From a virus: a DNA stretch of 24,140 bases. Below, one piece after another: positions 19,536-24,140 of the stretch. The stretch is taken from positions 1-24,140 of IMG/VR virus record IMGVR_UViG_3300044970_001852. The stretch is one strand, 5' to 3'. The notes beneath the pieces were generated by a model. The model worked only from the letters and a program-made list of their open reading frames with translations, had not been told where the DNA came from and searched no databases. Both the position numbers and the translations under genes were made by a program. How positions within the stretch are numbered: the stretch's first letter is position 1; each line of letters begins with the position of its first letter.

Positions 19536-19780
19536 TAATTTGCACTCCCTGTTAGTTTATTTTCTATAAGTTTTTCACGCTCGTCAACAACTTCAAGCAT
19601 AAAAGACATCATTTTTGTATAAGTTTCTGGATTATCCATAATTTTATTATAATGATGACTACAAAATAACAAATCGCCAGTAATTCCTGTTACCTTTACG
19701 TAAGCTTGTGCTTCACAGCTATCACAACGATCAAGAGAATTTAATATCCACTCTTTTGGTTTAATTTTTTCATCAATCAT
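19535..19780 (-). CDS. DUF7455-like small zinc protein
   Basis: With start at the ATG at 19780 it is 81 residues; an ATG at 19789 lies directly against the TATAAT and would be lost if transcription began there. DRCDSCEAQAYVKVTGITGDLLFCSHHYNK has CxxC and C-x-H-H, one zinc site of the type found in the actinobacterial DUF7455 family. Function is unknown. The family is another pointer to an actinobacterial host. Confidence 0.75.
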   Translation of the reverse strand: MIDEKIKPKEWILNSLDRCDSCEAQAYVKVTGITGDLLFCSHHYNKIMDNPETYTKMMSFMLEVVDEREKLIENKLTGSAN

Positions 19781-19789
19781 AGTATTCAT

Positions 19790-19795
19790 ATTATA
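19790..19795 (-). promoter_or_regulatory. -10 box TATAAT inside the operon
   Basis: TATAAT (19795-19790, minus strand) lies nine bases before the ATG at 19780 and abuts another ATG at 19789. It could start a near-leaderless transcript for the DUF7455-like, nuclease and thioredoxin genes. No TGn element is present. Confidence 0.4.
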
Positions 19796-19798
19796 CCG

Positions 19799-19981
19799 CT
19801 ACTTTCTGTTGTCGGTGGAATAAAATCCAGAACCATTAAAAACTGCACCTATATTAGAGTATACACGAACCAACCTGTTATTACAAGTATCACATGTATA
19901 CCCAGGATCATCTTCTTTTATTGATCTTTCTTTTACATACCTTTGTGCACAAGGCATACAGTCATATTCATATAGTGCCAT
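19799..19981 (-). CDS. FmdB-family zinc ribbon protein
   Basis: The 60-residue protein starts MALYEYDCMPCAQRYVKER and has YTCDTCNNRLVRVYS followed by GAVFNGSGFYSTDNRK. The two CxxC pairs and the closing G-S-G-F-Y-x-T-D are the signature of the FmdB/CxxC_CxxC_SSSS family of putative regulatory zinc ribbons, usual at 60-110 residues. Its role in phage is unknown; transcriptional or metal control is a guess from family naming. It shares one base with the DUF2061 gene before it. Confidence 0.85.
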   Translation of the reverse strand: MALYEYDCMPCAQRYVKERSIKEDDPGYTCDTCNNRLVRVYSNIGAVFNGSGFYSTDNRK

Positions 19982-20181
19982 TACTTAATTTTTTTTCCAA
20001 ACTTTGCCCAAACTCTTTCATGAAGAAAGTAACCAATGGCTTCCCAGCCTATATAAATAAGAGCACCTAAACTAGCATACTCCCACTCACCAGTAAACAA
20101 ATAAATTACTCCAGCAACACCAACAAGGTGAAAGGTTTCCCAACTTAATGTTTTAAGTAATGTTCTTTTATTTGATTCCAT
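19981..20181 (-). CDS. DUF2061 small membrane protein, copy 2
   Basis: The 66-residue protein has KRTLLKTLSWETFHLVGVAGVIYLF, a second hydrophobic stretch (ASLGALIYIGWEAIGYFL) and HERVWAKFG. The closing H-E-R-x-W and the position of both helices match copy 1 at 14644-14847; the first motif is degenerate (SWETFHLVG for TWRVIGTAD). The two copies probably diverged for different partners. It shares one base with the endolysin gene (TAATG). Confidence 0.75.
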   Translation of the reverse strand: MESNKRTLLKTLSWETFHLVGVAGVIYLFTGEWEYASLGALIYIGWEAIGYFLHERVWAKFGKKIK

Positions 20182-20966
20182 TACTTGACTCCTTTTAATC
20201 TACGAAATGTTTCTTCATCAACAATTCCTGTAACCTTAAGCTTTTCTTTTGTTTGAAAAGCTTTAACAGCCTTTTCTGTTGCTGGACCAAACTCTCCATC
20301 AACTTTAAGTTTTAGCATTGTTTGAATATTTTTTACGCCCTGACCCTTTGAGCCAATTTTTATTGGTTTAAATAGTTTAACTTCAGGAACGCTAACACCT
20401 TGAGACTTTGCAACTTCTGCAAGAGCAACCTTTTTTTCTTCAAGCGTTTTGACTGCTGGTGTATCTGCATCTGGATAATCAATTACCCCATACCCTGCAA
20501 TAAATACAGGAAGACCTTTTTTATTTGGTCCATACGCACGAAGTTTTTTTACACACTCTCCACCGTTTGATTGGCTACCGCTTTTTCCGTCTGCCGTAGT
20601 ATTTCCTTCAATAGTAATACATGTTCCATCACCATTATCTTTTAATACCCAACCAACGTGGTCAATATCTCTTCCTCCAGGAAAGTCAAAAAACACTACC
20701 CATCCTGCTTGTGGCTTATTTCCTTTTACTGGGACCCACTTGTTTTTACTTTTAAATGCTGCAACTCCTGCTGGAGTGTATACCACATTTGGAACTTTAA
20801 CCCCTGCTTGGTTTGCAGTCCACATAACAAATGAACCACACCAAGGCAAAAAGTTAGCTTTTGTAAATGCCCCATACTTTGTTTCATTATCCTTTGGACC
20901 TTCAACAGTTCCTAATTCTTTTTGAATCACTTCTAATAAAAATGCTCTTGTTCCTTTTACTGACAT
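20181..20966 (-). CDS. endolysin: CHAP amidase/peptidase with peptidoglycan-binding domain
   Basis: The 261-residue protein has an N-terminal CHAP domain with the catalytic cysteine in FLPWCGSFV (C43), histidine in DIDHVGWV (H103) and the acidic/polar pair in ITIEGNT (E120, N122). A linker of about 160-195 is followed by a peptidoglycan-binding_1 repeat (KPIKIGSKGQGVKNIQTML...GEFGPATEKAVKAFQ...GIVDEETFRRL). It cuts peptide bonds or amide bonds in the cell wall at lysis. No signal peptide is present, so a holin is needed. AGGAGG precedes the ATG. It opens the long minus-strand operon. Confidence 0.92.
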   Translation of the reverse strand: MSVKGTRAFLLEVIQKELGTVEGPKDNETKYGAFTKANFLPWCGSFVMWTANQAGVKVPNVVYTPAGVAAFKSKNKWVPVKGNKPQAGWVVFFDFPGGRDIDHVGWVLKDNGDGTCITIEGNTTADGKSGSQSNGGECVKKLRAYGPNKKGLPVFIAGYGVIDYPDADTPAVKTLEEKKVALAEVAKSQGVSVPEVKLFKPIKIGSKGQGVKNIQTMLKLKVDGEFGPATEKAVKAFQTKEKLKVTGIVDEETFRRLKGVK

Positions 20967-20992
20967 AAATTATCCTCCTATAGATATACTTA

Positions 20993-21001
20993 ATTATAGC
21001 A
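20993..21001 (-). promoter_or_regulatory. extended -10 (TGC-TATAAT) of the long minus-strand operon
   Basis: TGC (21001-20999) and TATAAT (20998-20993) on the minus strand lie 26 bases before the endolysin ATG, with AGGAGG in between. This is the likely main promoter for genes down to the terminator at 12.6 kb. Confidence 0.7.
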
Positions 21002-21277
21002 CTATGCCGTCTTTTTTGTCAACCTTTTGTGAGTTCGAATCCTGTGGCAATTTGCACAGACTACCTCACATTTTGATATTTCTTTTTTAATTGCTGCCCA
21101 AGAAAATCCATCGTGAATCATTCTAGAAATATTGTATTTTTTATTACTAAGGTGATCAAAATCCAAAACTATATGGTTGCTTTCTCCACAATCTACACAA
21201 CCAGATTTTTCTTTAATTTGTTTAAGGCGTTGTTTAAGCTCTTGTTTACCATATTGAACCAACTCTTTGTCAGTCAT
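21002..21277 (-). CDS. HNH endonuclease
   Basis: The 91-residue protein has CVDCGESNHIVLDFDHLSNKKY (27-48) and CEVVCANCHRIRTHKR (70-85). Two CxxC pairs bind a structural zinc and D-F-D-H...N...C-H-R-I-R-T provides the catalytic HNH/DH-type motif. Short free-standing HNH proteins are common in phages as packaging-related or homing nucleases. It has its own extended -10, eight bases before the ATG, and ends directly before the operon promoter. A structured element lies just upstream at 21306-21388. Confidence 0.88.
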   Translation of the reverse strand: MTDKELVQYGKQELKQRLKQIKEKSGCVDCGESNHIVLDFDHLSNKKYNISRMIHDGFSWAAIKKEISKCEVVCANCHRIRTHKRLTKKTA

Positions 21278-21285
21278 AGATCTTA

Positions 21286-21294
21286 ATTATATCA
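21286..21294 (-). promoter_or_regulatory. extended -10 (TGA-TATAAT) for the HNH gene
   Basis: On the minus strand TGA (21294-21292) precedes TATAAT (21291-21286); eight bases separate it from the ATG at 21277. The mRNA would be leaderless or nearly so. Confidence 0.65.
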
Positions 21295-21305
21295 GTAATT
21301 AAAGA

Positions 21306-21388
21306 GTCCTACACAGGTAGTCCGTCTGCAATGCGCCACGGTCATAATTAATGGGTAACTAAACCATCACTAAGGTCCTGTGTAGGAC
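21306..21388. ncRNA. candidate structured RNA with a 12-base-pair closing stem
   Basis: GTCCTACACAGG (21306-21317) is perfectly complementary to CCTGTGTAGGAC (21377-21388). Between them two smaller stems can form: CCGT/ACGG (21322-21325 with 21338-21341) and ATGG/CCAT (21351-21354 with 21364-21367). The result is a three-way junction of 83 bases, more GC-rich than its surroundings. No open frame uses it. Either strand could be transcribed. It does not match a tRNA, tmRNA or a riboswitch class that I recognise. A DNA role, such as a recombination or cleavage site, is also possible. Confidence 0.5.
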
Positions 21389-21434
21389 ATGCCAGATATT
21401 TTATGTCGCTGTCTCCCCCGACAGTTACATTATA

Positions 21435-21851
21435 CTACTTTATCTTAATTGTTTTTGGTTTCTTTTCTTCAGGAACAACACGATCAATACTTACGTGTAA
21501 CATTCCATCTTTAAGGTCAGCACCAGTAACTTCCATATACTCTCCTAGAGCAAATGAACGTGTAAATTTTCTGGTTGCAATTCCTTTGTGAACAACTTCA
21601 GCATCAGTTACTTCAACAATTTCTCCTTTAATAACAAGGGTTCCATTATCTACAGAAACATTAATATCATCCTTTGTGAATCCAGCAACTGCTACTGAAA
21701 GTCTATATGTATCTTCATCTAATTTAAGAAGATCATACGGAGGATATGCTTGTGAATTTGTTTTATGTGCGGTATTAAGACGGCCTAACTCTCTGTTAAA
21801 GCCAATAAAAAAAGGATCATTGAATAGATCCATAGCAAACTGTGTTACCAT
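21435..21851 (-). CDS. Hsp20-family small heat-shock protein
   Basis: The protein is 138 residues. An N-terminal arm (MDLFNDPFFIGFNREL) precedes an alpha-crystallin domain with YRLSVAVAGFTKDDINVSV, GTLVIKGEI, RKFTRSFALGEYMEV and GADLKDGMLHVSI. It ends KTIKIK, with the I-x-I anchor used for oligomer assembly. It holds unfolded proteins until other chaperones refold them. Hsp20 genes of this kind are frequent in marine and freshwater phages and may help virion assembly. AAGGGG lies six bases before the ATG. Confidence 0.92.
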   Translation of the reverse strand: MVTQFAMDLFNDPFFIGFNRELGRLNTAHKTNSQAYPPYDLLKLDEDTYRLSVAVAGFTKDDINVSVDNGTLVIKGEIVEVTDAEVVHKGIATRKFTRSFALGEYMEVTGADLKDGMLHVSIDRVVPEEKKPKTIKIK

Positions 21852-21881
21852 TTTATTCCCCTTTCAAGCGAATAAGTTAAT

Positions 21882-21915
21882 GTATCCCCGAAGGCAATAC
21901 ATATATATTATATCA
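21882..21915 (-). promoter_or_regulatory. promoter and 5' hairpin of the Hsp20 gene
   Basis: On the minus strand TGA-TATAAT (21915-21907) would start a transcript near 21900. Its first 19 bases (21900-21882) form a hairpin: GTAT/ATAC and CC/GG around the very stable tetraloop TTCG. The leader is about 49 bases and ends in AAGGGG. The hairpin may protect the 5' end of the mRNA; GCCTTC in it can also pair weakly with the ribosome-binding site. Confidence 0.55.
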
Positions 21916-21922
21916 TAAAAGC

Positions 21923-22513
21923 TTATTTATAATAAGTTTTGCTTTTTTCATAATCAAAACCAAAGACTACAGATGCCCTCGGCTCTGTTACTACGGCTTG
22001 ATGAATTACGCCTTTGGGTGCAAACAAAACATCTCCAGCATTAATCACATAGGTCTTATATTCGGAATCACTACTGTAAATATTCCAAGATACTGAGCCA
22101 ATACAGTTCCATAAAAGAACATCGTGATCATCAGAATGAATTCCATATTCTGCCTCATTTCCAATAAAATTAATTAATACCTTGGATCCAGGAAAATCTA
22201 TATTAAAAGAATTGTTTAATATTTTTAAAAACTCATCATACCATTTTTTATTGTATCCTAAAATATCAAAAACATGCATATCAAGATTATTATAAATTAG
22301 TATATCAGTTATCCTGTTGTTATTTTCTAGAAGCCTGTTTCCAGGTTCTTGTTTTGAATTTTGTTGATTTAAAGAATGATATTTATAATTTAAGATATCG
22401 ATAAAATTTTCCCATTTTAAAACATTGGGTAGTTGATTTTTAAATAAAACAACATCATTATTATCTCTAGCCTTTTTTATTAACTCTTTAATTTGTGGTG
22501 TATCTAAACTCAT
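21923..22513 (-). CDS. cupin/JmjC-type Fe(II)/2-oxoglutarate oxygenase-like protein
   Basis: From the ATG at 22513 the protein is 196 residues; an ATG at 22522 lies inside the upstream gene and only two bases from a possible ribosome-binding site. YGIHSDDHDVLLWNCIGSVSW gives H126-x-D128, NAGDVLFAPKGVIHQAV gives the distal H171, and PRASVVFGFD provides R179. These are the metal and cofactor ligands of cupin-like hydroxylases. It is the fourth such oxygenase of the window and not similar in sequence to the other three. It begins directly after the metalloprotease stop codon, so both are cotranscribed. Confidence 0.72.
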   Translation of the reverse strand: MSLDTPQIKELIKKARDNNDVVLFKNQLPNVLKWENFIDILNYKYHSLNQQNSKQEPGNRLLENNNRITDILIYNNLDMHVFDILGYNKKWYDEFLKILNNSFNIDFPGSKVLINFIGNEAEYGIHSDDHDVLLWNCIGSVSWNIYSSDSEYKTYVINAGDVLFAPKGVIHQAVVTEPRASVVFGFDYEKSKTYYK

Positions 22514-22514
22514 T

Positions 22515-23921
22515 TTATCCATTCACCTTACTTACAGAAACATAGTCCCCATTGTTTGTCTTTTTTAATACTTTAATTGTGTAGTTTTGATAGCTAACCG
22601 ATTCACCAACGCTTAATGTTCCTGTTAACCCAAAGCGTCCAACCTTAGTAGGTTGCAATTTACTAGGATTTGACACTATTGAAATTGAACCTTTCCCACC
22701 AGGCAACTTAGTATCAATTTTGTATACAACAACTCCCTCATATGCAGATGGAAATGTGTTCTCGGGTGAACTTCTCATCACTTCGATTGCAAGGGCAGAG
22801 CTTGGTGACAATTTTAAAATTACTGATTTATTTTCTTTAGTTGCAGTTGATAGTGGCGATATTAGATGAACCGTTTCTTTTGGTGCTGATTCGTCTAAGC
22901 AAGCAACTTGACTATCCTCAATCCAATCTAAATACCACCTTTGCCAACCGTGAAGTTCATCAAGACCAAAAACATTTCCCATGGGATCCCAGGCTCCTAT
23001 ATTCTTTTGATAATAGTCATAGACGTGAGTTAGTCCTAATAGATGCCCAGTTTCATGAAGCAGCCAATTATTTTTTGAAGGATCATTAATATATTCTCCT
23101 ATTGGACCAACTGTGCTTAAGAACGAAGTCTTGCCATCTACATTAAAGCCTGAGCCACCAGTCGCTCCTCCCTCAGCCTTTGGAAAAAAGGTTGGGGTAA
23201 CAACATTTACAAAGTCATACTTACTGAAATCAATATCATTATCGGCAATTGTTACTGCTGACTGAACAAACCTACTATATTCAAGGCCAAGTGCAGGAGT
23301 TGATCCCGCAACATTTACATATTCATTTTTAGTAAAAGTCTTATAGCTTCCTGGAAGTCTATAAATCTTTTCGTTTACATCGAATGAAATTCTATATTTC
23401 CCGTAGCTCAAACCATTAAACGTTTTTTCGGCCACTGGTATTTGAACATTCTTCCAAGTGTCTATCGCTTTATTATCTGCTACCAAGTCATCGAAATCAA
23501 CGAATAAGACTATTGATTTTCTTTCACCAATTGACGGGATATATCTTTGATTCCTTGGAAAACCAAGATAAGAATCGCTATCCGGCGCTGTGTAGGGCAA
23601 TTTGCAGATTGATGAATTGGCATAGACCGAACTTTCGCTGACTACTGGATCTGGCGTAGGAACCGGCGTTGGGGTTGGTGCTGGAGATGGAGTTGCTGGA
23701 GTTGCTGGAGTTGGCTTAACAACAACCACGCCTTTATTCCAAACTAACTTTTTTCCTGACTTAATACACGTATAGCTTTTATCTAGATAGACAGCTTTTT
23801 GTTTTTGGACTTTGCATTTAGACCCAGGATCAACTTTCTGCGCAGATATTGCTACTGCAGGAATTAGGGAGAGGGCCAGTGCAATCAACAACCCCTTGGC
23901 AATACTCCCCTTGGTTCGCAC
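22515..23921 (-). CDS. secreted M6-type zinc metalloprotease
   Basis: The 468-residue protein has a Sec signal peptide (GLLIALALSLIPAVAISA, cleavage about 27/28). A short module with two cysteines (KCKVQKQKAVYLDKSYTC) and KKLVWNKG, which I associate with secreted acI actinobacterial proteins, is followed by a proline/threonine linker (67-92). The protease domain has HETGHLLGLTH (H289, E290, H293, H299), an extended zinc motif, and WDPMG (311-315) as the Met-turn. The gene starts with GTG and has no Shine-Dalgarno sequence. Its G+C content is visibly higher than the rest, so it was probably taken from a host. Confidence 0.88.
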   Translation of the reverse strand: MRTKGSIAKGLLIALALSLIPAVAISAQKVDPGSKCKVQKQKAVYLDKSYTCIKSGKKLVWNKGVVVVKPTPATPATPSPAPTPTPVPTPDPVVSESSVYANSSICKLPYTAPDSDSYLGFPRNQRYIPSIGERKSIVLFVDFDDLVADNKAIDTWKNVQIPVAEKTFNGLSYGKYRISFDVNEKIYRLPGSYKTFTKNEYVNVAGSTPALGLEYSRFVQSAVTIADNDIDFSKYDFVNVVTPTFFPKAEGGATGGSGFNVDGKTSFLSTVGPIGEYINDPSKNNWLLHETGHLLGLTHVYDYYQKNIGAWDPMGNVFGLDELHGWQRWYLDWIEDSQVACLDESAPKETVHLISPLSTATKENKSVILKLSPSSALAIEVMRSSPENTFPSAYEGVVVYKIDTKLPGGKGSISIVSNPSKLQPTKVGRFGLTGTLSVGESVSYQNYTIKVLKKTNNGDYVSVSKVNG

Positions 23922-23987
23922 TAAACAAGGCTACTGGAAACTTCTAGCCAAATGGGGCTTAGAGCAATCTTTTCTACTCTTACCTCT

Positions 23988-24074
23988 CTAAATTTGCTCC
24001 CACATACTCAGATTCCAAGGTTTGGCAGGAAGAGGAAGCTTGGACCAGTCATCATGTTGAACTGTCAGTCCCGT
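23988..24074 (-). pseudogene. open stretch without start codon, possible gene remnant
   Basis: The minus-strand frame from 24074 to the TAG at 23990-23988 reads TGLTVQHDDWSKLPLPAKPW then NLSMWEQI. Its aromatic-rich, protein-like composition suggests real coding sequence, but a TAA stands two codons upstream and no suitable start exists. The frame that enters from the window edge (24139-24065) stops inside it, ten bases after the two begin to overlap. One frameshift would join them, so this may be the broken 3' end of a gene. Confidence 0.3.
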
Positions 24075-24139
24075 ATGTTAGCTTTTGCTTGTAAGAAGTT
24101 GTGGGTGTTATCTACAAAATCTGTATTTAATATCCACAC
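24065..24139 (-). CDS. possible C-terminal fragment entering from the right edge
   Basis: On the minus strand the frame is open from the edge and reads VWILNTDFVDNTHNFLQAKA then NIRD before TGA at 24067-24065. Only 24 residues are visible, so the family cannot be told. It may be joined by a frameshift to the remnant at 23988-24074. Base composition here is close to that of the metalloprotease gene. The 23922-24140 stretch holds no other convincing gene. Confidence 0.3.
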   Translation of the reverse strand: MWILNTDFVDNTHNFLQAKANIRD

Positions 24140-24140
24140 T

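Noticed and set aside
21306-21388. tRNA or tmRNA
   Set aside because: The closing stem is 12 base pairs, no T-loop (TTCRANY) or tag-coding frame is present, and no CCA end is seen.
21405-21425. Terminator for the Hsp20 gene (CTGTC/GACAG stem)
   Set aside because: The stem is only five base pairs and is not followed by a T-run on either strand.
24108-24139. Further DnaA boxes near the right edge (TTATCTACA, ATATCCACA)
   Set aside because: Each has one mismatch to the consensus, and single-mismatch boxes are expected by chance in AT-rich DNA.
24054-24140. Plus-strand frame open to the window edge (MLNCQSRMLAFACKKLW...)
   Set aside because: It has no ribosome-binding site or promoter and competes with two minus-strand frames; 29 codons are not enough evidence.
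1-24140. Integrase, transposase or insertion sequence
   Set aside because: No tyrosine or serine recombinase motif, no DDE transposase and no terminal inverted repeats flanking a gene were found.

Overview
The window looks like part of an actinophage genome, most likely from a phage of a low-G+C freshwater actinobacterium of the acI/Nanopelagicales type. A WhiB-family protein, a DUF7455-like zinc protein and an FmdB-like zinc ribbon point to an actinobacterial host. The many short genes that overlap by 1-8 bases, the single-stranded DNA-binding protein, two HNH nucleases, a CHAP endolysin, a holin-like protein and a tRNA point to a phage. The host group is an inference from gene content and base composition; no structural, portal or terminase gene is visible.

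Layout. (1) 1-1.2 kb: the end of one gene, a small acidic conserved protein, then about 1 kb almost without genes. That stretch has ten AAACCTT/AAGGTTT repeats, three GACATTACGA repeats, an AT-rich core and three perfect DnaA boxes, and is a candidate replication origin or repressor-binding region. (2) 1.2-5.2 kb: small zinc-binding and membrane proteins, a sulfotransferase-like protein, an alpha/beta hydrolase, SSB, an endonuclease VII-like HNH protein and a tRNA with anticodon CAT. (3) 5.2-12.6 kb: a decoration island with two tandem TauD-like oxygenases, a prolyl-hydroxylase-like oxygenase, a Stealth-like phosphotransferase, three or four glycosyltransferases and an FkbM-type methyltransferase. 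(4) 12.6-21.0 kb: one long minus-strand run of about 23 genes, read from a promoter near 21.0 kb to an intrinsic terminator at 12.6 kb. It encodes the endolysin, DUF2061 proteins, nuclease, thioredoxin, WhiB, an APS-kinase/nucleotidyltransferase fusion, a luciferase-like monooxygenase, an XapX protein and a holin-like protein. (5) 21.0-24.1 kb: an HNH nuclease, a candidate structured RNA, an Hsp20 chaperone, a cupin-type oxygenase and a secreted M6-type metalloprotease whose base composition is host-like.

Two themes tie the window together. First, promoters follow one pattern: an extended -10 (TGn-TATAAT) placed 5-8 bases before a start codon, so about ten genes are probably transcribed as leaderless mRNAs, while others carry strong Shine-Dalgarno leaders. 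Second, many accessory genes modify small molecules or glycans: four Fe(II)/2-oxoglutarate-type oxygenases, glycosyltransferases, a methyltransferase, and a possible PAPS-making kinase paired with a sulfotransferase. These could decorate the virion or remodel the host surface. Functions are read from motifs only; no database search was possible.
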